Source: Frankiales bacterium (lineage in GTDB: Bacteria; Actinomycetota; Actinomycetes; Mycobacteriales; SCTD01). Taken from it: a DNA stretch of 37,209 bases. The translations under genes were made by a program, and so were the position numbers. The DNA lies in the NCBI GenBank assembly GCA_025465135.1, contig JAODNA010000112.1, positions 1-37,209 of the forward strand, in the 5' to 3' direction. This document shows positions 24,901 to 33,926 of the stretch, one piece after another. Every line of letters starts with the position of its first letter. Position 1 is the stretch's first letter. The notes under the pieces were generated by a model. The model did not search any database and was not told where the DNA came from. It saw only the letters and a list, made by a program, of their open reading frames with translations.

Positions 24901-26202
24901 CTCGCCGGCTCGCTCGCACGCAGCGCGTCACCCGACGACGTCCACCTCTACGTCGTCGATCCCGGCGGGGGCCTGGGCGCGCTCGGGTGCCTGCCCCACA
25001 CCGGCGCCGTGGTCGGACGCGACGCACCCGAACGGGTGGACCGGGTCCTGACATGGCTGGCCGGCGAGGTGGCGCGCCGGCAGGCCGTGCTCGGAGCCGC
25101 CGGTCACGCCGGTCTGGCCGAGCACCGCGCCGCAGTACCGGTTGCGCAGCGGTTGCCGCACCTGCTGCTCTTCCTGGACCGCTGGGAGGCCTTCGTCGCG
25201 ACCTACCAGGACCTCGACGCCGGCCGGCTCATCGACGTGTTCTACCGGCTCCTGCGTGAGGGGCCGGCGGCCGGCCTGCACGTCGTGATGACGGCCGACC
25301 GCACGGGGCTCGTCGGTCGGGTCTCCTCGATGGTCGAGGACCGGCTGCTGCTGCGGATGGCCGATCGCGGCGACTACGCCGGCGCCGGACTGCCGACCCG
25401 GCTGGTCCCCGACCAGCTGCCGGCCGGGCGGGGGTGGTCGATGGGCGGTACGCCGCTGACGGCTCAGGTCGCCCTCCTCGACGCAGACGCGTCAGGACCG
25501 GAGCAGACAGCGGCGCTCGAACGGCTCGCCGGTGCGCCGGCGCGGGTGGCCCGGCCACACCGGATCGAGCCGCTGCCGGCCTCGGTGGCGCTGTCCGTGA
25601 TCCCCCGGCCGCCAGGTGACCGACTCGTCGTGGGCGTCGGCGGCGACGAGCTCGAGCCGCTGACGATGGACATCGCAGAGAGCGGCTTCGTCGTCGCCGG
25701 TCCGCCGCGATCGGGACGGAGCACCGCGTTGCTGACGCTGGCCCGCCAGCTGCAGGCCGCCGGATCCCGAGTGCTGGCAGTCGCGCCCCGGCCGTCCCCG
25801 CTGCGGGCAGTACCGGGTTGCCACACCGACCGCGAGGCGTCGTACGACCTGGAGGCCCTCCTTCTCGAGCGGCCCGACGCCATCCTCATCGACGACGCCG
25901 AGCTGCTCGTCGACTCGCCGCTGGCCTACCTGCTGGAGAAGGCGGCGCGGGATCGACGCGACAACGGCACGCTCGTCGTCGCGGCCGGCACGACCGAGGA
26001 CCTCATGACCGGCTTCCGCGGCTTCGTGGTGGAGCTGCGACGAGCGAGAGCCGGGATCCTGCTGTCACCTCAGTCGTCGGCCGAGGGCGACCTGCTCGGC
26101 GTCCGGCTGTCGCGCTCGGTCGGCGGGCCGGTGCACCCCGGCCGGGGCCTGCTGTGCATCGGCGGTGCTACGACGCCGCTGCAGGTCGCCGCTACGGACT
26201 GA
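21934..26202 (+). CDS. FHA-domain FtsK/SpoIIIE (EssC/EccC-like) ATPase
   Basis: 1422 aa; FHA core VIGRLGDVRLDDDGVSREHCRLTL...DSTNGTWVDG; TM pair around VLAVVAPIVLGVVMWRVLGNATFLLFTLLSPVMVIGNVV; three P-loop domains at 23869, 24862 and 25699; LVDFKGGAAF, VDEFATL, LATQRP motifs. Confidence 0.92.
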   Translation: MELGLGVLDVGTGARAEVVVRAVDGTTLAEVTDELRATVLPVGVGGALSVGGVPLEGGALLGQPPLVQGAQVEVGAPCPPPAVDGLPELRVVGGPHAGGVHLLAPGAVVIGRLGDVRLDDDGVSREHCRLTLTHGGATVDDLDSTNGTWVDGARVDRTTTLAYGGLLRIGDSTLQLLPLSEAVAPVAPAGDGRLAFNRPPRLRPPRPVVQVVVPAPPTDRDRSPIPVLAVVAPIVLGVVMWRVLGNATFLLFTLLSPVMVIGNVVTDRRAGKKQTRRQRGIWQAQREVAERTLAEAVRSDELHRRSAVPDAPTVLLHARGPRPRLWERRRGDDDLLHLRLGLADQPARVEAEGDITEAMTLARSVPVVVPLRTAGVLGVAGPRARTLAIGRWLVAQTAVLQSPRDVQVVIVADPGAAAAWEWAARLPHCVPDGGQDCRATLGLTSAHAAARISELAALIETRRAEQVGAGPRARSDDRPVLLVVDGARALRAVPGLAAVLAEGPAVGVYTLALEQDARLLPEECGATAVVTGSAGTRLDVRQRDQPDLPGVVADAVPPSYAEAVARALAPLRDDSRDRGGAEGLPCTVRWTEVSGLPLEGGEADVAGVLARWAAPGRTTTALLGRGPDGPFAVDIARHGPHALIAGTTGAGKSELLQTLIASLAAGNRPDELNLLLVDFKGGAAFGPCARLPHTVGMVTDLDGALVERALASLTAELRRRETLLAAAGAKDLEDYRRRGPAPLPRLVIVVDEFATLAEELPEFVGGLVGIAQRGRSLGVHLVLATQRPEGVVSADIRANTNLRLCLAVTRESESRDVIDAPVAATISRLTPGRAYARTGHADLTPFQAARVGGRRPALVAPDEVASVSLCPVPELGDPVPRGGSAEGRDEVTDLSLLVDACLSAADRLGIAPPRSPWLPPLPERLTLSAVPAANDPLAGTAGRVAPLPFGLCDVPESQARRPLALDLDTATHLMVLGSPRSGRTTALRTLAGSLARSASPDDVHLYVVDPGGGLGALGCLPHTGAVVGRDAPERVDRVLTWLAGEVARRQAVLGAAGHAGLAEHRAAVPVAQRLPHLLLFLDRWEAFVATYQDLDAGRLIDVFYRLLREGPAAGLHVVMTADRTGLVGRVSSMVEDRLLLRMADRGDYAGAGLPTRLVPDQLPAGRGWSMGGTPLTAQVALLDADASGPEQTAALERLAGAPARVARPHRIEPLPASVALSVIPRPPGDRLVVGVGGDELEPLTMDIAESGFVVAGPPRSGRSTALLTLARQLQAAGSRVLAVAPRPSPLRAVPGCHTDREASYDLEALLLERPDAILIDDAELLVDSPLAYLLEKAARDRRDNGTLVVAAGTTEDLMTGFRGFVVELRRARAGILLSPQSSAEGDLLGVRLSRSVGGPVHPGRGLLCIGGATTPLQVAATD

Positions 26203-26428
26203 GGTGGCTGAAGACGAACGCGAACAGCAGCAGGAACACCACGATCCCGACGAGACCGAGGATCCAGATGTAGGGACTCGGGCTGTCCTGGAAGGACGCC
26301 TCCTTGCCGATCAGCTCGGGCAGCGTGGAACGACGACCGCCCGTGCGGCCGAGAACGAGCGGCGGTCGCTCGTCCTTGTCGGGGTCGTAGCGGTCCGGGT
26401 CGTTGGCCGGATCCAGGGGAACCGTCAT
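26192..26428 (-). CDS. Small C-terminal-TM protein
   Basis: ATG 26428 overlaps the pruA stop (ATGA); MTVPLDPANDPDRYDPDKDERPPLVLGRTGGRRSTLPELIGKEASFQDSPSPYIWILGLVGIVVFLLLFAFVFSHLSP. Confidence 0.7.
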   Translation of the reverse strand: MTVPLDPANDPDRYDPDKDERPPLVLGRTGGRRSTLPELIGKEASFQDSPSPYIWILGLVGIVVFLLLFAFVFSHLSP

Positions 26429-28056
26429 GACATGTGGGGGTAGCCGTGATCCCGCGGCGGCACGAACGTCTCCTTGAGGGTTCGCGGTGACGTCCACCGC
26501 AGCAGGTTCAGCACCGAGCCGGCCTTGTCGTTGGTGCCGCTCGCGCGCGCGCCACCGAAGGGCTGCTGCCCGACGACCGCACCGGTGGGCTTGTCGTTGA
26601 CGTAGAAGTTTCCCGCCGCGAACCGCAACCGCTCCGACGCCTCGGCGACCGCGTAGGAGTCCTGCGCGAAGACCGCTCCCGTGAGGGCGTACGGCGCCAC
26701 CTCGTCGACGAGCGTCAGCGTGTCGTCCCAGTCGCTGTCGTCGTAGACGAACACCGACAGCACCGGTCCGAAGAACTCGCGGGTGAAGTACTCGTGCCGC
26801 GGGTCGGTGCCGACGACGACCGTCGGCTGCACGAAGAAGCCCTCGGAGTCGTCAGCGGTCCCCCCGGCGAGGACCTCCAGGCCCTTGTCCGCGGCGCCCC
26901 GGACGACGCCACTGAGCCGGTCGAAGGACCGCCGGTCGATCACGGCTCCGCCGAAGTGGGACAGGTCCGTCACGTCGCCGTAGGTCAGCGACCGGGTCCG
27001 GTCGGCGAGGCCGTCGCGCAGCCCGCCCTCCCACAACGAGCGCGGGATGTAGGCGCGCGATGCGGCCGAGCACTTCTGCCCTTGGTACTCGAACGCTCCG
27101 CGCACGAGCGCGACCTCGAGGGCTTCCGGCTCGGCGGACGGGTGAGCCAGGACGAAGTCCTTGCCGCCGGTCTCACCGACCAGCCGCGGATACGTGCGGT
27201 AGCCGTCGATGTTGTTGCCGACGGTCTTCCAGAGGTGCTGGAACGTCGCGGTCGAGCCGGTGAAGTGGATGCCGGCCAGGTGCTCGTCGACGAGGGCGAC
27301 GTCGGACACCGCGCCGCCGCTGCCCGTGACCATGTTGATGACGCCCGGCGGGATCCCGGCCGCCTCGAGCAGCCGCATGATGAAGTGGGCCGACAGCTGC
27401 TGCGTCGGCGACGGCTTCCACACCACCGTGTTGCCCATCAGCGCCGGCGCGATCGGCAGGTTGCCCGCGATCGCGGTGAAGTTGAACGGCGTGATGGCCA
27501 GCACGAAGCCCTCGAGCGGGCGGTGGTCCATCCGGTTCCACACGCCCGGGCTCGACACGGGCTGCTCGGCAAGCACCTGGTGCCCGAACGCGACGTTGAA
27601 GCGAAGGAAGTCGATCAGCTCGCAGGCGCTGTCGATCTCCGCCTGGATCGCGGTCTTGCTCTGACCGAGCATCGTCGCGGCGTTGAGGGTGTCGCGCCAC
27701 GGCCCCGCCAGCAGCTCGGCGGCGCGCAGCAGCACCGCGGCACGGTCGTCGTACGACGCCGCTCGCCAGTCGGGCGCCGCCGCCAGCGACGCGTCCACCG
27801 CCGCCCGCACGTCGTCCTTGCCGGCGTCGCGCATCGTGCCCAGCACGGCCGCGTGCCGGTGCGGCTGGACGACGTCGATCGGGTCGCCGCTGCCCAGCCG
27901 CTCCTGGCCCGCGATGGTCATCGTCAGGTCGAGCGGGTCGGCGCTGCCGAGCTCCTTGAGCCGGGCCTCCAGGGAGGCGCGCTCGGCGCTCCCCGGCGCG
28001 TAGCCGCGGACGGGCTCGTTGCCCGGGACGGGCACCTGGGTGGCGGCGTCTGGCAC
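26425..28056 (-). CDS. pruA: L-glutamate gamma-semialdehyde (1-pyrroline-5-carboxylate) dehydrogenase
   Basis: 543 aa aldehyde dehydrogenase with ITPFNFTAIAGNLPIAPALMGNTVVWKPSPTQ, YPRLVGETGGKDFVL, GAFEYQGQKCSAASRAYIP. Confidence 0.92.
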   Translation of the reverse strand: MPDAATQVPVPGNEPVRGYAPGSAERASLEARLKELGSADPLDLTMTIAGQERLGSGDPIDVVQPHRHAAVLGTMRDAGKDDVRAAVDASLAAAPDWRAASYDDRAAVLLRAAELLAGPWRDTLNAATMLGQSKTAIQAEIDSACELIDFLRFNVAFGHQVLAEQPVSSPGVWNRMDHRPLEGFVLAITPFNFTAIAGNLPIAPALMGNTVVWKPSPTQQLSAHFIMRLLEAAGIPPGVINMVTGSGGAVSDVALVDEHLAGIHFTGSTATFQHLWKTVGNNIDGYRTYPRLVGETGGKDFVLAHPSAEPEALEVALVRGAFEYQGQKCSAASRAYIPRSLWEGGLRDGLADRTRSLTYGDVTDLSHFGGAVIDRRSFDRLSGVVRGAADKGLEVLAGGTADDSEGFFVQPTVVVGTDPRHEYFTREFFGPVLSVFVYDDSDWDDTLTLVDEVAPYALTGAVFAQDSYAVAEASERLRFAAGNFYVNDKPTGAVVGQQPFGGARASGTNDKAGSVLNLLRWTSPRTLKETFVPPRDHGYPHMS

Positions 28057-28116
28057 GGGGGGACTCCTCGCTTCCGACCGAACCCCATGCTGTCACGCGC
28101 GGCCGCCCGCGAACAG

Positions 28117-28156
28117 CGCAGCGGGCCCGCCTCCGAGAGGAGGCGGGCCCGCTGCG
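28117..28156 (-). terminator. Strong hairpin, candidate intrinsic terminator
   Basis: 18-bp perfect stem (28117-28134 with 28139-28156), 4-nt loop; just downstream of the small secreted protein gene; no clear T-tract. Confidence 0.75.
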
Positions 28157-28164
28157 GCGACGGA

Positions 28165-28410
28165 CTACTTGATCGTGACGGGGATGCAGCTGCCCTGCTC
28201 GTAGCTGAAGCCGACACAGACGCCGCGGCTGTCGTCCGAGACGCCCAGCAGCGGCTGGCTGCCGTAGCCGGTGCCGACCTGGGTGCCGTTGTCGTAGTGG
28301 GTGATCGTCACGCTCGGCAGCGGCGGGGCGGCCATGGCCGGCGCCGCCAGAGCCGCAGAGGCGGCCACGACAGCGGCGGTGGCGAGCAGGGACGTGGTCA
28401 GACGGGTCAC
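28165..28410 (-). CDS. Small secreted protein
   Basis: GTG at 28410 with GAGGAG upstream; VTRLTTSLLATAAVVAASAALAAPAMAAPPLPSVTITHYDNGTQVGTGYGSQPLLGVSDDSRGVCVGFSYEQGSCIPVTIK. Confidence 0.65.
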   Translation of the reverse strand: MTRLTTSLLATAAVVAASAALAAPAMAAPPLPSVTITHYDNGTQVGTGYGSQPLLGVSDDSRGVCVGFSYEQGSCIPVTIK

Positions 28411-28496
28411 AGGAGCTCCTCGATAGGGATGGTCGCCTCGAGAACCCCATTCGCCGCGACCCGCCGCGTTCCTCCTGGTCAGGTGGCCAGTCTTTG

Positions 28497-28994
28497 TCAG
28501 GACAGCTCGAGCAGGGGACCGAGCTCCTGGGTGGCGTACCACTGCAGCTCGTGCCCCTCGGCCTGCTCCATCACGAAGACGGCCTCCTCGCTGCCGAGGT
28601 CGGCGGCGATGACGGCCTCGACCGCCGCGCGCACGTCGGGTTCCGCATCGGGGTCGTCGACGTGCAGCGACCGGACGTCGGCGAGCCGGACGGTGGCCCC
28701 GACCGTCACGGCGCCCCGGTCCAGCGCAGGTGCCGGGATCACGGCGGGGTCGGCCACGTCCGCGACCACCACGACGCGGCGGGGCGGCGCATCCGGGTCG
28801 ACGTCGAGCAGCCGCAGCGAGGCACGCGCGGCGAGCGTCAGGGCGGCGTACTCCAGCTCGTCCTGGTCGCCCTCGGCGTACCACTCCCGCAGGGCCCCCG
28901 TCACGGCGAAGCCGGGCAAGGGGGGGTCGTCGAGGCGGCCGGTGTCGAGGAGCCGGCTCAGGACCGGCATCGTCGCCGGCAGGTAGACGCGCAA
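28497..28994 (-). CDS. Conserved actinobacterial hypothetical (DUF6912-like)
   Basis: RVYLPATMPVLSRLLDTGRL...ALREWYAEGDQDELEYAALTLAARASLRLLD... Start uncertain; TTG at 28994 lies just after the patatin stop. Confidence 0.6.
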   Translation of the reverse strand: MRVYLPATMPVLSRLLDTGRLDDPPLPGFAVTGALREWYAEGDQDELEYAALTLAARASLRLLDVDPDAPPRRVVVVADVADPAVIPAPALDRGAVTVGATVRLADVRSLHVDDPDAEPDVRAAVEAVIAADLGSEEAVFVMEQAEGHELQWYATQELGPLLELS

Positions 28995-28996
28995 CC

Positions 28997-29953
28997 TCAG
29001 GCCGGTACGGCGTACGACGGGGGTCGGCGCAACGCCTCGCGGGACGTGCGCAGCGAGGTCTCGAGGACCTGCTCGCGCCGCCGGGGGTCCATCATGTTGG
29101 CGCCGATGACGGCGAGGTCCTCCGCACCGGGGCCGAGGAACGTGACCTTCGTGCCGGTCGCCGCGACCTTCTTCACCTCGCCGATCACGCGCTTGGTCGA
29201 CAGCCGGCGGAACCGCCGCTCGAACCGGGCGGCCACTGCAGTGGGGCGGTCGTAGTGCAGCGACGTCATGGGCGACAGCACGACGACCTCGTCGAGCCCG
29301 AGCTTCGCGACGAGGTCGATCGACGTCGGGGAGCAGGCGCCGCCGTCGACGTAGCGGCGTCCGGAGATCGACACGGGGGTGTACCAGCCGGGGATCGCGC
29401 ACGACGCCATCACGGCGTCACGCAGGTCGGCCTTCGGAGCGCCCTCGCGGCCGAAGGCGACGCGCCGACCGCTGTCGTAGTCCATCGCGACGACCCACGT
29501 GCAGGGATGGTCGGCCCAGCCGCCGTCGGGACGCACGGCCTCGACGAGCTGCCCGAGCGGCGCGAGCGAGCCGCGACCCTGCGGCAGGACCGCTGCGAGC
29601 GCGCCCATCGGCGTCACCTTCCAGGGTCGCAGGGCGCTGGACAGGACACCGCGAGGCGAGCCCATCCGCAGCTTCGGTCGCGGCGGGAGCGCGCCGCCGG
29701 AGTCGCGGTCAGGGTCGTAGGAGATCTCCGGGTCGCCGGGCGCGACGATCCCGCGCTGGTGGTTGAGCAACTGGTCGACCCCGACGCCGCAGCCGAGGAA
29801 GGCCGCGAGCACCGAGCCGGCGGAGGTGCCGATGAGGACCTCCGCCTCGCGCGGGTCCCAGCCGTACTCCTCCTGCACCGCCGCCATCGCGCCGATCGTC
29901 CAGGCCGCGCCGAGGACGCCTCCCGCGCCGAGGACGAGCCCGCGTCGTGTCAT
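28997..29953 (-). CDS. Patatin-like phospholipase family protein
   Basis: RGLVLGAGGVLGAAWTIGAM (oxyanion loop), GTSAGS nucleophile elbow, YVDGGACSPTS with catalytic Asp (DG). Confidence 0.88.
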   Translation of the reverse strand: MTRRGLVLGAGGVLGAAWTIGAMAAVQEEYGWDPREAEVLIGTSAGSVLAAFLGCGVGVDQLLNHQRGIVAPGDPEISYDPDRDSGGALPPRPKLRMGSPRGVLSSALRPWKVTPMGALAAVLPQGRGSLAPLGQLVEAVRPDGGWADHPCTWVVAMDYDSGRRVAFGREGAPKADLRDAVMASCAIPGWYTPVSISGRRYVDGGACSPTSIDLVAKLGLDEVVVLSPMTSLHYDRPTAVAARFERRFRRLSTKRVIGEVKKVAATGTKVTFLGPGAEDLAVIGANMMDPRRREQVLETSLRTSREALRRPPSYAVPA

Positions 29954-31338
29954 CAGGACACCGTGCCCACGAGCTCGGCCAGCGACTCCTCGATGCAGCC
30001 GGCCAGCACGTCGATGTCGGGCATGGCGTCGCGGTCGGCGTTCAGGCCGAAGTAGACGCCGCCGTCGTACGACGTGAGCCCGATCGACACCGCCTGCCCC
30101 TTGCTCAGCGGCACGACGGGGTACATCTCGAGCATGCGGGCGCCGGCGGCGTACAGCGGGAACTGCGGGCCCGGCACGTTGGTGACCACGACGTTGAAGA
30201 GCCGCTTGCTGAAGCCGCTGGCCACCCTGGCGCCGAGCGCGTGGATCGTCGGCGGCGCGAAGCCGGTGAGCTGCACGAGCGCGTCTGCGCCGACGGACTC
30301 ACCCGACTCCTTGTGACCGCGCATCGCGAACGACACCTGGTGGAGCCGCATCACCGGGTTGCCCTCGCCGATGGGCAGGTCGACGAAGTACGACGACACG
30401 CGGTTGCCGCCGCTCTCACCCTCGGAGCGCACCGACACGGGCACCATCGCACGGATCGTCGTCGTCGGTGTCACGGACTCACCGCGGGTCAGCAGCCACG
30501 TGCGCAGGGCGCCGGACACCGTCGCGAGCACGACGTCGTTGACGGTGCCGCCGTGCGCCTTGCGGACCCGCTTGTAGTCGTCGAGATCGGTCTTGGCCAT
30601 GCCGAACCGGCGCTGCTCGCCGATCGTGACGTTGAGCGGGGAGTCGGGTGCCGAGCGCACCATCGTGCGGGCGGACTGCAGGACGCCCCCGGCGATCGCG
30701 CTCACCTTGCCGGCGGTCGCGCGGGCGTCGACAACCGCACCGCGGGCGGTGTCGAGGGCCTGCGCCGGCCGCTTCACGTAGTCGGTCACCGCGCCGACCA
30801 TCAGAGCCGCCGCACCGGGCTCCTTGCGCGGCGTCCAGTCGTCGTCCGGCACGTCGCGCGGCGTCGGCGTCAGGTCGAGGATCACCGTGCCGATGTCGAC
30901 CGCTGAGACGCCGTCAACCATCGCGTGGTGGGTCTTCGTGATGACCGCGACGCGGCCCTTCTCGAGGCCCTCGACCAGGTAGATCTCCCACAGCGGGCGG
31001 TTGCGGTCGAGCTGCCGGCTCTGCAGCCGCCCCGTGAGCTCGCGCAGCTGCGCCATGGTGCCCGGCTTGGGCAGCGCGCTGCGACGCACGTGGTAGGTGA
31101 CGTCGAAGTCCTCGTCGTCGACCCAGACCGGGTTGGCGAGCCGCCCGGGGATGAACCTGACCTTCTGCCGGTAGCGCGGCACCAGCGCGATCCGGTGCGA
31201 GATCAGGTCGACCAGCCGGTCGTAGTCGAAGCCCCCGTCCGGCGGCTCGAAGGTCGCGACCCCGCCGACATGCATCGCGGTGGTCGGGGTCTCCATGTAG
31301 AGGAAGGAGACGTCCAGCGGGCTCAGCCGGTCGGTCAT
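29953..31338 (-). CDS. Wax ester synthase/diacylglycerol O-acyltransferase (WS/DGAT)
   Basis: MTDRLSPLDVSFLYMETPTTAMHVGGVATFEPP, active-site THHAMVDGVSAVDIG, VVTNVPGPQFPLYAAGARM. Confidence 0.92.
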   Translation of the reverse strand: MTDRLSPLDVSFLYMETPTTAMHVGGVATFEPPDGGFDYDRLVDLISHRIALVPRYRQKVRFIPGRLANPVWVDDEDFDVTYHVRRSALPKPGTMAQLRELTGRLQSRQLDRNRPLWEIYLVEGLEKGRVAVITKTHHAMVDGVSAVDIGTVILDLTPTPRDVPDDDWTPRKEPGAAALMVGAVTDYVKRPAQALDTARGAVVDARATAGKVSAIAGGVLQSARTMVRSAPDSPLNVTIGEQRRFGMAKTDLDDYKRVRKAHGGTVNDVVLATVSGALRTWLLTRGESVTPTTTIRAMVPVSVRSEGESGGNRVSSYFVDLPIGEGNPVMRLHQVSFAMRGHKESGESVGADALVQLTGFAPPTIHALGARVASGFSKRLFNVVVTNVPGPQFPLYAAGARMLEMYPVVPLSKGQAVSIGLTSYDGGVYFGLNADRDAMPDIDVLAGCIEESLAELVGTVS

Positions 31339-31345
31339 GGAGCCA

Positions 31346-31996
31346 TTATGCGGTCAGGCTGATCTCCAGCAGCGCCTCGAGCTCGGCCACCGTCTCGGCG
31401 TAGGTCCGATGCAGGATCCCGACCATCCCGACGGCGACTGCCCCCTTGACGTTGGGTACGAGGTCATCGACGAACACGCAGGCGCCCGGCGCGACACCGA
31501 GCTGCCGCGCGCAGAGCTCGTAGATCTCCGGCTCCGGCTTGCGGAGGCCGACCTCGCCGGAGATGACGGTGACGTCGAACAGCTCCTCCCAGCCCTCCCG
31601 CGGGTAGTTCAGCCCCCAGCTGTTGGACAGCAGCGCGGTCTTCAGGCCGGAGCCGCGCACCCGGCGTACGACCCCGACCATGTCCTCCGCACGCTGGAAG
31701 CCCGCGAACATCCGCGCCAGCAGCCCCTCGGCCCGGACCGGCTCGCCCGTCGTCGAGACGAGGTGCTGCGCAAGGCGCTCCTCGAAGTGCGGGATCTCGA
31801 TCTCGCCGCGCTCCAGCGCATGCACGGGGTTGTCGGCCGCATCGCGCTCGCCCTGCGGCCCGAGCAGGGCGCGCATCGCTTTTCCGAACGCGTCGCCGTC
31901 GACGCCGTCCGCCGCGAACCAGGCGCCCATCGTGTCGGCGAGCGAGTTGGTGAGCACGCCGCCGTAGTCGACGACCAGCGCTTCGATCACCGGCAT
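31346..31996 (-). CDS. HAD-superfamily hydrolase
   Basis: [59 protein letters not shown]. Confidence 0.88.
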   Translation of the reverse strand: MPVIEALVVDYGGVLTNSLADTMGAWFAADGVDGDAFGKAMRALLGPQGERDAADNPVHALERGEIEIPHFEERLAQHLVSTTGEPVRAEGLLARMFAGFQRAEDMVGVVRRVRGSGLKTALLSNSWGLNYPREGWEELFDVTVISGEVGLRKPEPEIYELCARQLGVAPGACVFVDDLVPNVKGAVAVGMVGILHRTYAETVAELEALLEISLTA

Positions 31997-32628
31997 GACG
32001 GGCTCGCTGCGGGCTTGGCCCCCGGCTTCGCCGCCGGCGCTCCGGCCGTCGCGAGCCGATGCGCGTAAGCGGAGGTCTCGGCCGGGGTGCGCAGCCGCGC
32101 GAACGTCGAGCCGAGGACCACGTCGAGCGCCCCACGCGCGGCGGAGGGCACGGGTACGACGGCAGCACCGAGCACGTGCGCGCTGAGCAGCAGCGCGCCG
32201 GGGCGAGCGCCCGGGCCGTAGTAGACGCGCGAGGTCCCGGCGAGCGGCCGCGGCGCGTTGCCCATCGCGGTGACCGTGAAGCCGCGGCGGGCGAGCTCGT
32301 CGCCGACGGCCCGGGCCAGCCGGTCTCTGCCGGTCCCGTTCAGCAGCCGCAGGCTGACCTGGCCGGGTGCCGGCAGGCGGACCGGCGCGGCGGCCCTGGC
32401 CGGGGAAGCCGGGGTCGCCGCGGTCGAGGCGCGTGTCGACGGGCACGGTGTCGCTGCGGCCGTCGCGGCGGCGTGGGTGTCGTCCTTGCGGATCAGGTAG
32501 CTGCCCACCGCGATCGCCACGACCACCAGCACCACGAGGACAACAGGCCACCGGCTGCGGCGGCGGCGGAACGACGAGCCGTGCCGGTGCCTGCGCGCCG
32601 GGGCCAGGTCGCCCGAGGGGATCCTCAC
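31987..32628 (-). CDS. LytR C-terminal-domain membrane protein
   Basis: [22 protein letters not shown], then [35 protein letters not shown]...[18 protein letters not shown]. Confidence 0.82.
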   Translation of the reverse strand: MRIPSGDLAPARRHRHGSSFRRRRSRWPVVLVVLVVVAIAVGSYLIRKDDTHAAATAAATPCPSTRASTAATPASPARAAAPVRLPAPGQVSLRLLNGTGRDRLARAVGDELARRGFTVTAMGNAPRPLAGTSRVYYGPGARPGALLLSAHVLGAAVVPVPSAARGALDVVLGSTFARLRTPAETSAYAHRLATAGAPAAKPGAKPAASPSCR

Positions 32629-32717
32629 GCGACAAACCTAGGCGGCGGCCGGTGCGGCAGACTGCAGGTCCGGCTCGCGCGTCGCCTCACCGGCGCGTCC
32701 CTCTCGGAAGGCACCCC

Positions 32718-33926
32718 GTGGACTTCGCCCCCTCCGCCAAGGCCCAGGACTACATCGAGCGGATGACCGACTTCCTCGAGACGCGGATCGTCCCTGCGGA
32801 GAAGGAGTACGAGAAGTTCCGCCGGGCGCAGGGCTACGGCGACCACAACGTCCCGCCGGTCGTCGACAAGCTCAAGGTCGAGGCCCGCGAGCGCGGCCTG
32901 TGGAACCTGTTCCTGCCCGACATCTCCGGCCTCACCAACGTCGAGTACGCGCAGGTCGCCGAGATCACCGGCCGCTCGATCCACATCGCGCCCGAGGCCA
33001 TCAACTGCGCTGCGCCCGACACCGGCAACATGGAGGTGCTGCACATGTTCGGCACCCCCGAGCAGAAGGCGCAGTGGCTCCAGCCGCTCCTCGAAGGCGA
33101 GATCCGGTCGGCCTTCGCGATGACCGAGCCGGACGTCGCGTCCTCGGATGCCACCAACATCTCGACCTCGATCAAGCGCGACGGCGACGACTACGTCATC
33201 AACGGCCGCAAGTGGTGGACCAGCGGCGCCGCCGACCCGCGCTGCAAGATCATGATCGTCATGGGCAAGACCGACGAGAGCGAGTCGGTCCACCGCCAGC
33301 AGTCGATGATCCTCGTCCCGATGGACACCCCTGGCGTCGAGGTCATCCGGTCCCTGCCGGTCTTCGGCTACCAGGACCAGCACGGCCACTGCGAGGTGCT
33401 CTTCACGCAGGTCCGAGTCCCCGCGTCGAACCTCATCGCCAACGAGGGCGACGGCTTCATGATCGCGCAGGCGCGTCTCGGCCCCGGCCGCATCCACCAC
33501 TGCATGCGCTCGCTCGGCATCGCGGAGCGCGCGTTGAAGCTGATGTGCGAGCGGGCTGCGTCACGCGTCGCCTTCGGCAAGAAGCTGGCAGAGCAGGGCG
33601 TCGTACAGGAGCAGATCGCCGAGTCGCGGATGGAGATCGAGCAGGCCCGCCTGCTCACCCTCAAGGCCGCCTGGATGATCGACAACGTGGGCGCCCGCGG
33701 TGCCCGCACCGAGATCGCCGCCATCAAGGTGATCGCGCCGCGGATCGCGTTGCGCGTCATCGACCGCGCGATCCAGGTGCACGGCGGGGCCGGCGTCAGT
33801 GACGACTTCCCGCTCGCGCAGATGTACGCCGGCATGCGCACCCTGCGTCTTGCCGATGGACCCGACGAGGTGCACGTGCGCACCGTCGCCCGACAGGAGC
33901 TCGGGAAGTACCTGCACCGGACCTAG
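32718..33926 (+). CDS. Acyl-CoA dehydrogenase
   Basis: GTG start; [62 protein letters not shown]. Confidence 0.92.
   Translation: MDFAPSAKAQDYIERMTDFLETRIVPAEKEYEKFRRAQGYGDHNVPPVVDKLKVEARERGLWNLFLPDISGLTNVEYAQVAEITGRSIHIAPEAINCAAPDTGNMEVLHMFGTPEQKAQWLQPLLEGEIRSAFAMTEPDVASSDATNISTSIKRDGDDYVINGRKWWTSGAADPRCKIMIVMGKTDESESVHRQQSMILVPMDTPGVEVIRSLPVFGYQDQHGHCEVLFTQVRVPASNLIANEGDGFMIAQARLGPGRIHHCMRSLGIAERALKLMCERAASRVAFGKKLAEQGVVQEQIAESRMEIEQARLLTLKAAWMIDNVGARGARTEIAAIKVIAPRIALRVIDRAIQVHGGAGVSDDFPLAQMYAGMRTLRLADGPDEVHVRTVARQELGKYLHRT

Noticed and set aside
21934-26202. DNA translocase FtsK of chromosome segregation
   Set aside because: FHA domain and three tandem P-loop domains, no gamma domain; architecture is EssC-like.
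26794-28986. 730-aa plus-strand ORF opposite pruA
   Set aside because: pruA has unmistakable ALDH motifs; the opposite frame is R/G/V-rich noise from high GC.
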